DNA of 64,000 bases from positions 62,001-126,000 of the forward strand of contig JAQTUP010000005.1 in assembly GCA_028707275.1 (NCBI GenBank), in the 5' to 3' direction. Made by a program: the position numbers and the translations under genes. Source of the DNA: Gallionella sp. (lineage in GTDB: Bacteria; Pseudomonadota; Gammaproteobacteria; Burkholderiales; Gallionellaceae). Positions 9,578-17,991 of this stretch are shown one piece after another; positions within the stretch are counted from its first letter, which is position 1; the number at the start of each line of letters is the position of its first letter. The notes under the pieces were generated by a model. That model saw only the letters and a program-made list of their open reading frames with translations, did no database searches and was not told the origin of the DNA.

Positions 9578-10639
9578 GTGAGTCGCAGTATTTTGATTAT
9601 GGCCGGCGGTACCGGGGGGCATATCTTCCCGGCGCTGGCGGTTGCCGACATCCTGCGCCAGCAGGGGTGGCAGGTCATCTGGCTGGGTGCGCCGAACAGC
9701 ATGGAGGCTGATCTGGTGCCCAAACAGGGGTACCCGATGGCGCGGGTCGATTTTTCAGGCTTGCGCGGCAAGGGGTTGATGCGCAAATTGATGTTGCCCC
9801 TGAATCTGGCGGTGGCCTTGTGGCAGAGCGCGGTGTCCATTTTCCACTACAGACCCGACGTGGTGCTGGGCATGGGCGGCTACATCACCTTCCCGGGAGG
9901 ATTGATGGCGGCATTTTTGCGCAAACCTTTGCTGATCCACGAACAAAATTCCGTGGCGGGACTGAGTAACAAGGTGTTGGCGCTGATGGCGACTCGCGTG
10001 TTGAGCGGATTTCCCGACGTCCTGCCCAAAGCGCTCTGGTGCGGCAATCCGGTGCGCAGCAGCATCGCGGCATTGCCCGATCCCGCTGAGCGCTATTCGG
10101 GGCGTACGGGAAAATTGTGCGTGCTGGTGGTGGGGGGGAGTCTTGGTGCGGCCGCGCTCAATCAGGCCGTGCCGCAGGCGCTGGCGAAGCTGCCCGAGGC
10201 GCTGCGGCCTCGCGTGGTGCATCAAACCGGAAAGCAGCATCATGCAACGGTTGAGGCTCTGTACCGGCAGGCGGGGGTAGAGGCGGAAATTCTGCCTTTT
10301 ATCAGCGATATGGCGGCAAGCTATGCGGGCGCTGACCTGGTCATTTGCCGCTCAGGCGCGCTGACGGTGGCGGAACTTTCTGCCGCCGGTGTAGCCAGTG
10401 TGTTGATTCCGTTTCCTTTTGCCGTGGATGATCACCAGACGCATAATGCTCGTTTTCTGAGCGAGCGGGGGGCTGCTGTGCTGTTGCCTCAGTCGCTGCT
10501 CAGTGCAGACAAGCTGGCTCAGTTGTTAGGAACGTTGAGTCGTGAACAGTTGATGGCGATGGCGCAAACGGCGCGCAGTCTGGCCAGGACGGATGCGGCG
10601 GATGCAGTCGCTAATATATGCAAGGAGTTGGCGCAATGA
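9578..10639 (+). CDS. murG: UDP-GlcNAc:undecaprenyl-PP-MurNAc-pentapeptide GlcNAc transferase MurG
   Basis: 353 residues. Converts lipid I to lipid II at the inner face of the membrane (GT28, GT-B fold). Seen: the G-loop [14 protein letters not shown] at the N-terminus, [19 protein letters not shown], second G-loop [28 protein letters not shown], and [14 protein letters not shown] for UDP-GlcNAc binding. Start is GTG 9578, preceded by a strong GAGGAGGAG at 9565-9573. Overlaps murC by 4 bases. Confidence 0.97.
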   Translation: MSRSILIMAGGTGGHIFPALAVADILRQQGWQVIWLGAPNSMEADLVPKQGYPMARVDFSGLRGKGLMRKLMLPLNLAVALWQSAVSIFHYRPDVVLGMGGYITFPGGLMAAFLRKPLLIHEQNSVAGLSNKVLALMATRVLSGFPDVLPKALWCGNPVRSSIAALPDPAERYSGRTGKLCVLVVGGSLGAAALNQAVPQALAKLPEALRPRVVHQTGKQHHATVEALYRQAGVEAEILPFISDMAASYAGADLVICRSGALTVAELSAAGVASVLIPFPFAVDDHQTHNARFLSERGAAVLLPQSLLSADKLAQLLGTLSREQLMAMAQTARSLARTDAADAVANICKELAQ

Positions 10640-12114
10640 AACATAAAATCAAGCATATCCATTTTGTCGGTATCGGCGGATCCGGGATGAACGGGATTGC
10701 CGAGGTGCTGCTCAATCTGGGTTTTTCAGTGAGCGGCTCTGATCTGGGTGAAAACGCGGCGACCAGGCGATTGAGTCAGTCGGGCGCCGTGATTTCTCTC
10801 GGACACGACGAACTGAATTTGACAGATGCGGATGTCGTGGTGGTATCGACGGCCGTGGGCGCCGACAACCCGGAAGTGATGGCCGCGCGCGCGCGAAATA
10901 TTCCGGTGGTGCCGCGCGCGATGATGCTGGCCGAGTTGATGCGCCTGCGTCAGGGTATCGCGGTGGCCGGTACGCACGGCAAGACGACAACCACGTCGCT
11001 CACCGCCAGTGTGCTGGCGCGCGGCGGCTTCGATCCCACTTTCGTGATCGGCGGGAAACTCAACAGCAGCGGCACCAACGCCAAGCTGGGTACGGGTGAA
11101 TTCATCGTGGTAGAAGCCGATGAGTCGGACGCATCCTTTTTGTATCTGCAGCCGATACTCGCCGTGGTGACCAATATTGACGCAGACCATATGGAAACTT
11201 ATGGCCATGATTTCTCGCGCCTCAAACAGGCGTTCGTGGACTTCATCGGGCATCTTCCCTTTTACGGCCGCGCCATCGTGTGCGTGGATGATGTCAATGT
11301 GCGCGAAATCTTGCCGCGCTTAACCAAGCCTGTGACCACTTACGGCTTCTGCGAAGAGGCGCAGGTTCGGGCGGTGAATGTCCGTGCACAGGGCGGTCAG
11401 ATGTGCTTTACCGCAGTTTGCCGTCAGAACGGAAGCCCTAAAGACCTGGATATCACCCTGAATCTGGCCGGGCGACACAACGTGCTGAACGCGCTGGCGG
11501 CGATTTCCATTGCGCTGGAGATTGGCGTGGCCGATGAGGCCATTATCGCCGCGCTGGGTGAATTCGAGGGCGTGGGCAGACGCTTTCAGCGCTACGGAGA
11601 AATCCCATTGTTGAGGTATGCAGCGAGTTTACCCCCATCCCAACCTTCCCCCTTAAATGGGGAAGGGGCAAACGATTCCGTTCCGCAAAGCCGGGACGGA
11701 AGTTTTACGCTTATTGACGATTACGGTCATCACCCTATCGAGATGGAGGCGACCCTGGCGGCCGTACGCGGCGCGTTTCCCGGACGTCGTCTGGTGCTGG
11801 CATTTCAGCCGCATCGCTACACGCGCACCCGTGATTTGTTCGAGGATTTTGTCAGGATTTTGTGCAGCGTGGATGTATTGGTGCTGGCGGAAGTGTATGC
11901 CGCAGGCGAGATGCCGCTGGTGGCGGCCGATGGCCGGGCGATGATGCATGCGCTGCGACTGGCAGGTCAACGCGAAGCTGTTTTTGTCGAGCAGATTGCC
12001 GACATGCCACAGGCCATTTTGCAACTGGTGCAAGATGGCGATGTGGTGCTGACCATGGGGGCCGGATCCATAGGCAATGTGCCGGGCGCGATCAGGCAGA
12101 TGGCAGCCGAATGA
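10636..12114 (+). CDS. murC: UDP-MurNAc:L-alanine ligase MurC
   Basis: 492 residues. First stem-peptide ligase. Seen: [18 protein letters not shown]-loop [13 protein letters not shown] (about 112), [58 protein letters not shown] and [12 protein letters not shown] 10636 overlaps the murG stop. Between RRFQRYGE and [13 protein letters not shown], where MurC normally has only a few residues, there is an insertion (about residues 333-355, [20 protein letters not shown]) encoded by a palindromic element at 11633-11680. Flanking motifs are undamaged. Overlaps murB by 4 bases. Confidence 0.96.
   Translation: MKHKIKHIHFVGIGGSGMNGIAEVLLNLGFSVSGSDLGENAATRRLSQSGAVISLGHDELNLTDADVVVVSTAVGADNPEVMAARARNIPVVPRAMMLAELMRLRQGIAVAGTHGKTTTTSLTASVLARGGFDPTFVIGGKLNSSGTNAKLGTGEFIVVEADESDASFLYLQPILAVVTNIDADHMETYGHDFSRLKQAFVDFIGHLPFYGRAIVCVDDVNVREILPRLTKPVTTYGFCEEAQVRAVNVRAQGGQMCFTAVCRQNGSPKDLDITLNLAGRHNVLNALAAISIALEIGVADEAIIAALGEFEGVGRRFQRYGEIPLLRYAASLPPSQPSPLNGEGANDSVPQSRDGSFTLIDDYGHHPIEMEATLAAVRGAFPGRRLVLAFQPHRYTRTRDLFEDFVRILCSVDVLVLAEVYAAGEMPLVAADGRAMMHALRLAGQREAVFVEQIADMPQAILQLVQDGDVVLTMGAGSIGNVPGAIRQMAAE
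11633..11680. repeat. palindromic REP-like element read in frame inside murC
   Basis: Core inverted repeat: CCTTCCCC at 11644-11651 and GGGGAAGG at 11659-11666 with a 7-base loop, preceded by ACCCCCATCCCAA. It resembles small palindromic intergenic elements of proteobacteria, and a related CCCTCGCC...GGGCGAGG hairpin occurs at about 60091-60120. It encodes the [12 protein letters not shown] insertion of MurC, so its length keeps the reading frame. Outer limits are approximate. Confidence 0.75.
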
Positions 12115-13169
12115 GCCTGGCGGACGTAAAGCTGACAGAAGGTCGCTGTGTTTCAGCGACGGCAGGCCAACTCGCGGGGGCGATCACGCGGGCGCCGACG
12201 GACGTCAGCCCCTGTGTGTTGCGTGGTGAATTGCGTCAGAATGAGCCGATGCGACGGCATGTCAGCTGGCGCGCAGGCGGGGTAGCGCAACATTTGTATA
12301 TCCCCGCCGATCTGGACGATTTGCGTTGTTTTTTGCGTACAACGACAGATACCGTCACAGTCGTCGGGCTGGGCAGCAATTTGCTGGTACGGGACGGCGG
12401 CATTGCGGGCACGGTGCTGATGCTGCATGGTGCATTGAGAGCGTTGACGAGGTTAGCCGATGGCAGCATTTATGCGCAAGCTGGTGTTCCTGGCGCAAAG
12501 CTGGCAAGATTTGCCGCATTACAGCAGCTGGCCGGGGCGGAATTCTTCGCCGGCATCCCTGGCACCCTGGGGGGCATGCTGGCAATGAATGCCGGCTGCT
12601 ATGGCAGCGACACCTGGCAGCACGTCGTGAAGGTGCAGGTCGTGACGCGCAGCGGTGAGCTGATCGAGCGCACGCCGCAGGAATATGAAATTGGTTATCG
12701 GAGCGTTGAATTCATAGGGAAGAGGGAAGAGGGAAGAGGGAAGGGAAAACCGGGTTCTGTCCCTTCTCCCTTCTCCCTTCTCCCTTCTCAGCCAGAATTC
12801 TTTGTAGGAGCCTGGCTGTCATTTGCGCCAGGTGACGAGCAGGCTTCGCGGCAGCAGATCAGGGAATTGCTGGCCAAACGCATCATGAGTCAGCCTTTGA
12901 ATCTGCCCAACGCAGGATCGGTGTTTCGTAATCCGCCGGGCGACCATGCCGCGCGCCTGATCGAACAATGCGGGCTCAAGGGGTATCGTATCGGCGGCGC
13001 ACAAGTATCAGAAAAACATGCAAATTTTATTGTCAATACAGGCGGCGCCACGGCGGCGGACATCGAAAATCTGATCAACGATGTGCGCGAGACGGTCGCC
13101 GAACAAACCGGGGTGCTATTGCACCCTGAAGTAAAAATAATCGGTGAGTACACAAGCAATCATGGATAA
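12111..13169 (+). CDS. murB: UDP-N-acetylenolpyruvoylglucosamine reductase MurB
   Basis: 352 residues; FAD enzyme making UDP-MurNAc. Seen: [25 protein letters not shown], the FAD-domain block [18 protein letters not shown], the catalytic serine region [38 protein letters not shown] and the terminal HPEVKIIGE glutamate. The GSVFRNP form fits type II MurB. ATG 12111 overlaps the murC stop; a longer open frame back to 11862 is a shadow of murC. Residues about 203-226 ([24 protein letters not shown]) are encoded by a 7-bp array pair between YRSVEF and FFVGAWLSF, a surface loop in the family. The frame is preserved. Confidence 0.95.
   Translation: MSLADVKLTEGRCVSATAGQLAGAITRAPTDVSPCVLRGELRQNEPMRRHVSWRAGGVAQHLYIPADLDDLRCFLRTTTDTVTVVGLGSNLLVRDGGIAGTVLMLHGALRALTRLADGSIYAQAGVPGAKLARFAALQQLAGAEFFAGIPGTLGGMLAMNAGCYGSDTWQHVVKVQVVTRSGELIERTPQEYEIGYRSVEFIGKREEGRGKGKPGSVPSPFSLLPSQPEFFVGAWLSFAPGDEQASRQQIRELLAKRIMSQPLNLPNAGSVFRNPPGDHAARLIEQCGLKGYRIGGAQVSEKHANFIVNTGGATAADIENLINDVRETVAEQTGVLLHPEVKIIGEYTSNHG
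12717..12788. repeat. purine/pyrimidine 7-bp array pair inside murB
   Basis: Left arm 12717-12744: GGGAAGA three times and GGGAAGG. A 16-base spacer follows. Right arm 12761-12788: CCCTTCT four times. The arms are complementary in character but not in exact unit order (GGGAAGA against GGGAGAA), so pairing would be imperfect. It is fully inside murB and in frame. Confidence 0.95.
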
Positions 13170-14136
13170 CAAGATAAGCAATCCTCGAACCCCGCCTCTG
13201 AATCCTGAATCCTCAATCCTCGATCCTGGTTCTTTTGGAAAAGTCGCTGTGTTGTCCGGCGGACGTTCCGCCGAGCGGGAAGTTTCGCTCAAGAGCGGTG
13301 CTGCCGTATTGGCCGCCTTGCAAAAAAGCGGGGTGGACGCGCACGCGTTTGATCCGGCGCTGATGAATCTGCAAGCGCTGGCAGATGAGGGCTTTGATCG
13401 CGTATTCATTGCCTTGCACGGACGCTTTGGTGAGGATGGTACGGTGCAGGGCGCACTGGAATTGCTGGAAATCCCTTATACTGGCAGTGGCGTTATGGCA
13501 TCGGCACTCGGGATGGATAAATGGCGCAGCAAGCTGGTGTGGTATGCAGGCGGGCTGCCGATACCCGATTTTTTGTTGATTGACGAAAACAGTGATGTTG
13601 AGGCCGTCGCGGGGCAGCTGGGTTTTCCCTTGTTCGTCAAACCGGCGAATGAAGGTTCCAGCGTGGGAATCAGCAAAGTCAAGTGTGCCGCCGACTTGCA
13701 GGCGGCTTACCTGGCTGCGGCCAAACACGATAAGCTGGTGATTGCAGAACGTTTTATAGGCGGGGGTGAATACACAGTGGCGATTCTGGGCGAGAGGGCC
13801 TTGCCTGTGATCAAGATTGAACCTGCCAATGAGTTTTATGACTACGAGGCAAAATACACGCGTGACGACACCCGCTATCTGTGTCCTTGCGGGTTGAATG
13901 CGGAGCAGGAAGCCCGGATGCAGGGCCTGGCGCTACAGGCCTTCGCGCTGGTAGGCGGGCAAGGCTGGGGGCGGGTGGATTTTTTGATGAGTGAAACCGG
14001 AAAAATGTTCGTGCTGGAGGTCAATACCTCGCCGGGGATGACAGATCACAGCCTGGTGCCTATGGCAGCGGGCAAGGCAGGCATCAGCTTCGGGGAGTTG
14101 GTGTTGCAGGTTTTAGGATCGGCTCATGTGGGATAA
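13162..14136 (+). CDS. ddl: D-alanine--D-alanine ligase
   Basis: 324 residues from ATG 13162, or 330 from GTG 13144; neither has a clear ribosome-binding site, and translation may be coupled to murB, whose stop it overlaps by 8 bases. ATP-grasp enzyme supplying D-Ala-D-Ala to MurF. Seen: [80 protein letters not shown], and the metal/phosphate region [18 protein letters not shown]. The conserved core begins only at residue about 24. The residues before it ([19 protein letters not shown]) are mostly encoded by a heptamer array, so the original N-terminus has been displaced. Confidence 0.94.
   Translation: MDNKISNPRTPPLNPESSILDPGSFGKVAVLSGGRSAEREVSLKSGAAVLAALQKSGVDAHAFDPALMNLQALADEGFDRVFIALHGRFGEDGTVQGALELLEIPYTGSGVMASALGMDKWRSKLVWYAGGLPIPDFLLIDENSDVEAVAGQLGFPLFVKPANEGSSVGISKVKCAADLQAAYLAAAKHDKLVIAERFIGGGEYTVAILGERALPVIKIEPANEFYDYEAKYTRDDTRYLCPCGLNAEQEARMQGLALQAFALVGGQGWGRVDFLMSETGKMFVLEVNTSPGMTDHSLVPMAAGKAGISFGELVLQVLGSAHVG
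13201..13228. repeat. 7-bp tandem array, unit AATCCTG (complement of CAGGATT), at the start of ddl
   Basis: Four heptamers (AATCCTG, AATCCTC, AATCCTC, GATCCTG) with a further AATCCTC at 13180. The unit is the complement of the murF/murD unit, so the element is in opposite orientation here. It lies between the ddl start codon and the conserved core. Confidence 0.88.
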
Positions 14137-14854
14137 TGCGCCATTGCTGCGCAGTATCGCAAACGCACTGCTTTATTTTTGTGCGCTGGTCGTGTTGTAT
14201 GATGTTGCTTATTATGTATTGCATGCGGAGAAATTGCTGCCGATACGGAGTGTGCGCCTGGTGGCTGTTCCCGGGCGGGTTGTGCCGGACGATGTGCGGG
14301 CGATGGTGCAACGTGAAGTACGCGGTAATTTTTTGACGGTGGATATCGACAAGCTCAGGCAGTCGCTGGCGACAGTGCCCTGGGTGCGCCAGGTCAGCAT
14401 ACGCCGCGAATTTCCCGATGGCCTGGCCGTGGCGTTTGACGAGCATCAGCCGCTGGCCAGGTGGAATGATGCCGCGCTGGTCAATTTGCAGGGCGAGGTT
14501 TTTGTGGCTGAAACCAAGGAAGACTTGCCGCTGTTTGAGGGGGTGGATGGAAGTTCGGCAGAAGTCGCGCGGGAGTATGCTCTGTTTAACCGGCAACTGG
14601 CTGCCTTGAATTTGCGGGTGACACAACTGGCCTTATCCCCGCGTCATGCCTGGCAATTGCGCCTGAGCAATGACATGGTGGTTGAATTGGGTCGTGAATT
14701 GATGCAGCAGCGCCTGAAGAGATTTGTGTCAGTTTATCCTTATAGTCTGGGTTCGCCAACTCATGCAACAGGGCTTTCTGCAAAAGAACTGCAGGTGTTT
14801 GATATGCGCTACCGCAATGGATTCGCCGTGCGAATGCGGCGCAAAAATGCATAG
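14126..14854 (+). CDS. ftsQ: cell division protein FtsQ
   Basis: 242 residues. Short cytoplasmic N-terminus, one membrane segment at about residues 12-30 ([19 protein letters not shown]), a POTRA domain (about 38-110: [47 protein letters not shown]), then the FtsQ beta domain. Scaffold of the FtsQLB complex that recruits and restrains FtsWI. ATG 14126 overlaps the ddl stop by 11 bases. Normal gene order ddl-ftsQ-ftsA-ftsZ supports the call. Confidence 0.95.
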   Translation: MWDNAPLLRSIANALLYFCALVVLYDVAYYVLHAEKLLPIRSVRLVAVPGRVVPDDVRAMVQREVRGNFLTVDIDKLRQSLATVPWVRQVSIRREFPDGLAVAFDEHQPLARWNDAALVNLQGEVFVAETKEDLPLFEGVDGSSAEVAREYALFNRQLAALNLRVTQLALSPRHAWQLRLSNDMVVELGRELMQQRLKRFVSVYPYSLGSPTHATGLSAKELQVFDMRYRNGFAVRMRRKNA

Positions 14855-14891
14855 CAAATGAAATACGTATAACGGCGGTGGAGATCATTTG

Positions 14892-16115
14892 ATGAGCAGA
14901 GGCAAGGAAGCAAAGAATCTGGTGGTGGGCCTGGATATCGGCACGTCCAAGATTGTGGTCATCGTAGGCGAAGTCAAGTCTTGCGGCCAGCTGGAAGTGA
15001 TCGGCATGGGGATGCATGAATCATCCGGCATGAAAAAGGGCATGGTGGTCAACATAGAAGCGACGGTTGACGCGATCAACCGCGCGCTCGAAGAAGCGCA
15101 GCTGATGGCGGACTGCCGGATTACCGAGGTGCATACCGGCATCGCCGGCAGTCATATACGCAGCGAGAATTCGCGTGGCATGGTTAAAATCAAGGAAAAG
15201 GAAGTTGCCCAGGCTGACATCGAGCGTGTGCTCGAAACAGCCAGCTCCGTCAGTCTGCCGGGCGATCAGCAGATTCTCCATGTTCTCGAACAGGCGTTCA
15301 GCATTGACGGTCAGGAAGGTATCAAAAAGCCGCTGGGCATGAGCGGCATGCGTCTGGATGTCGAGGTGCACATTGTCACGGGCGCCACGGCGGCCGTGCA
15401 AAATATCATGAAGTGCATTCATCGCTGCGGACTTGAAGTCAACGAGCTGATTTTGCAACCCCTGGCATCAAGCCGGGCGGTGTTGGCGGACGATGAGATG
15501 GATTTGGGCGTCTGCCTGGTGGATATAGGCGGCGGAACTACCGATATCGCGGTGTTTACCGGAGGATCTATCCGGCATACTGCGGTGATTCCGATTGCCG
15601 GTGATCAGATTACTAACGACATTGCCATGGCACTGCGCACCCCGACTCAGGATGCCGAGAAGATCAAGATTCACCACGGGTGTGCGCTGCGTCAGTTGGC
15701 GGATGACGGCGTGATCGAGGTGCCCGGTGTCGGGGATCGCGGGCCGCGTATGTTGTCCCGGCAAACCCTCTCCGAGGTGATCGAGCCGCGAGTAGAGGAA
15801 TTGTATGCGCTGGTGCAGGCGGAGTTGCGCCGCAGTGGCTTCGATGATTTATTGTCATCGGGTATCGTGATTACAGGTGGCAGCAGCGCGATGCAGGGCA
15901 TGGTCGAACTGGGTGAGGAGATATTCCATTTGCCGGTCAGGTTGGGCGTTCCGAAATATATGGGGAGTTTGTCCGATGTGGTTAAAACGCCACGCATGGC
16001 AACCGGAGTAGGGCTGTTATTGTATGGCCTGGAGCACCACAAAAAAAATGAGGAGACACGCAAACAGTCGAATTCGTTTAGCGATGTCCTGGCGATAATG
16101 AGGTCGTGGTTCTAG
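14892..16115 (+). CDS. ftsA: cell division protein FtsA
   Basis: 407 residues; actin-like ATPase that tethers FtsZ to the membrane. Seen: phosphate-1 motif VVGLDIGTSKIVVIVGE at the N-terminus, VNIEATVDAIN, GMSGMRLDVEVHIV, phosphate-2 VDIGGGTTDIAVFTGG, the adenosine region GIVITGGSSAMQGM, and a C-terminal amphipathic helix (FSDVLAIMRSWF). I use ATG 14892; the TTG just before it is an unlikely start. Normal length and no insertion. Confidence 0.97.
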   Translation: MSRGKEAKNLVVGLDIGTSKIVVIVGEVKSCGQLEVIGMGMHESSGMKKGMVVNIEATVDAINRALEEAQLMADCRITEVHTGIAGSHIRSENSRGMVKIKEKEVAQADIERVLETASSVSLPGDQQILHVLEQAFSIDGQEGIKKPLGMSGMRLDVEVHIVTGATAAVQNIMKCIHRCGLEVNELILQPLASSRAVLADDEMDLGVCLVDIGGGTTDIAVFTGGSIRHTAVIPIAGDQITNDIAMALRTPTQDAEKIKIHHGCALRQLADDGVIEVPGVGDRGPRMLSRQTLSEVIEPRVEELYALVQAELRRSGFDDLLSSGIVITGGSSAMQGMVELGEEIFHLPVRLGVPKYMGSLSDVVKTPRMATGVGLLLYGLEHHKKNEETRKQSNSFSDVLAIMRSWF

Positions 16116-16176
16116 CTTTTAGTGAGCGTAAGGACACACTACGATCAGTTTAAATTATGTAATTAAGGAGACGACT

Positions 16177-17343
16177 ATGTTTGAAATCATGGAGTCACAA
16201 TCTAACGATGCAGTCATCAAGGTGATAGGCGTCGGGGGCTGTGGTGGTAATGCGGTTGATCATATGATAGAGCAGGGCGTACAGGGTGTTGAATTTATTG
16301 TCATCAATACCGATGCGCAGGCGTTGAACCGCAGCAAGGCGCGGACCCAGCTGCAAATAGGCGCGGCAATTACCAAGGGGCTGGGCGCGGGCGCGAAACC
16401 CTCGGTGGGCCGTGCTGCCGCAGAAGAGGACAGGGAGCGCATCAAGGAGATGATCAGCGGGGCGAACATGGTGTTCATCACGGCCGGTATGGGGGGCGGT
16501 ACGGGTACGGGGGCGGCGCCCATCGTCGCGCAAATCGCGCGCGAGATGAATATTTTGACGGTGGCGGTGGTCACCAAGCCGTTTGCCTACGAAGGCAACC
16601 GCATGCGTTTTGCGGCGGAAGGCATCAAGGCGCTGCACGAGCATGTGGATTCGCTGATTATCGTCCCCAATTCCAAGCTGATGGAAGTGCTGGGTAACGA
16701 AGTGACCGTACCCGAAGCCTTCAAGGCCGCCAACGGCGTGTTGCAAGGTGCGGTGGCGGGTATTGCCGAAGTCATCAACGTGCCGGGGATGATTAATGTC
16801 GATTTTGCCGACGTGCGCACGGTGATGTCGGAAAATGGCATGGCCATGATGGGTTCGGCCGTGGCCTCGGGGCCTGACCGTGCCAGGGTTGCTGCAGAGC
16901 GCGCCATCGCCAGTCCCTTGCTCGAAGATGTGGACATGACAGGCGCTCGCGGCGTGCTGGTCAATATCACCTCCACCAGTTCCCTGAAGGTCAGGGAAAT
17001 GGAGGAAGTGATGGCATGTGTGCAGTTTGCGGCCGAAGAAGCGACGGTTATCTTAGGGTCGGTGTTCGACGAATCCATGGGGGATGATTTGCGCGTGACC
17101 GTGGTCGCAACCGGCCTGGGTTTGCCTATGGAAAGTCGAAAAGCCAAGCCTGAAATGGTGGTGGTCGATCAGGAATACCGTAAAACAGGTACGCACGATG
17201 GCGTTGCTTCGGGCGTTAATTACCGCGAACTGGAAACGCCGACCGTGATGCGGACAGGGCGTCGTGCCGCCGTTGAAGCGCTGGAGAAGTCCGGCGTGGA
17301 CACCTACGATATTCCGTCTTTCCTGAGGAAACAGGCAGACTAG
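16177..17343 (+). CDS. ftsZ: cell division protein FtsZ
   Basis: 388 residues; tubulin-like GTPase forming the Z ring. Seen: IKVIGVGGCGGNAV, NTDAQAL, the tubulin signature GGGTGTGAAP (about 107), PFAYEGNRM, NVDFADVRTVM, the T7-loop region, a short linker and the conserved C-terminal peptide YDIPSFLRKQAD that binds FtsA and other partners. AAGGAG lies at 16165-16170. Downstream is not lpxC but a gene on the other strand whose stop overlaps the ftsZ stop through a shared CTAG (17340-17343). Confidence 0.98.
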   Translation: MFEIMESQSNDAVIKVIGVGGCGGNAVDHMIEQGVQGVEFIVINTDAQALNRSKARTQLQIGAAITKGLGAGAKPSVGRAAAEEDRERIKEMISGANMVFITAGMGGGTGTGAAPIVAQIAREMNILTVAVVTKPFAYEGNRMRFAAEGIKALHEHVDSLIIVPNSKLMEVLGNEVTVPEAFKAANGVLQGAVAGIAEVINVPGMINVDFADVRTVMSENGMAMMGSAVASGPDRARVAAERAIASPLLEDVDMTGARGVLVNITSTSSLKVREMEEVMACVQFAAEEATVILGSVFDESMGDDLRVTVVATGLGLPMESRKAKPEMVVVDQEYRKTGTHDGVASGVNYRELETPTVMRTGRRAAVEALEKSGVDTYDIPSFLRKQAD

Positions 17344-17936
17344 CAGGTCTGCCAGGCAGGATCCCGGAAAGCGACTTTGCGCGCGACAAGTGCGACGGCT
17401 ATTCTGTAGTCGTTGATTTGTCGGCAAGGCGGAAGTTCGCACTCGGCGTAGGCGCGCTCACGAACAGCATTGATCTCCGACAGCGGCAAGTCCAGCGCCT
17501 TGCAGCATGCCTCTGTCTGCGCCCACTGTTTTGCGAAGATTGAGCCGCGAAGTTCAGGTGTTGCGACGAGCACGCAAAGGCATGCCGCTTCGGGTAGATA
17601 GAGTCTGGACAGCGCCTCAATCTCGGGGAAATGATCAATGGCGACGATGTCAACCCCCAGCGCGTGGCGACAGGATAAGCCGATTAACACTTTGTCCGTC
17701 GCATAACTTAAGCTGATCGTTATATTCGATCCTGCAAGCGTTGGCCCGCCCGGCGTTTCAACAAGTTCAGCCCCCGGCGACAGTCTGCCGAGTATCTCTT
17801 TTAATACGACGCGCGCCTGTATTCTGGCGTCTTGCCGACGGCAGCCTGATGTCAGCAGAATCAGCGCCAGCCCGTTTGTATCAAAACTGACCGGGCAATC
17901 CGGCCAGATCGCAGCTTGCAAGGCGGGGTGTTCCAT
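17340..17936 (-). CDS. 4'-phosphopantetheinyl transferase superfamily protein
   Basis: 198 residues, Sfp-like in size. Seen: the core ISLSYATDKVLIGLSC, the magnesium-binding GVDIVAID (Asp96), and WAQTEACCKA (Trp138, Glu142), equivalent to the family WxxKEAxxKA motif but with Thr141 where Lys is usual. Transfers phosphopantetheine from CoA to a carrier-domain serine. It lies 55 bases downstream of, and in the same direction as, a single-module NRPS with one carrier domain, so activation of that protein is the simplest role (inference). N-terminal part is divergent. It converges on ftsZ with a 4-base overlap and no visible terminator. Confidence 0.82.
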   Translation of the reverse strand: MEHPALQAAIWPDCPVSFDTNGLALILLTSGCRRQDARIQARVVLKEILGRLSPGAELVETPGGPTLAGSNITISLSYATDKVLIGLSCRHALGVDIVAIDHFPEIEALSRLYLPEAACLCVLVATPELRGSIFAKQWAQTEACCKALDLPLSEINAVRERAYAECELPPCRQINDYRIAVALVARKVAFRDPAWQTC

Positions 17937-17991
17937 TCTTAAACCCTCAGTTCAATCCGATTTTTCAGGTTCATGCGCGTCGCTGTCTTTT

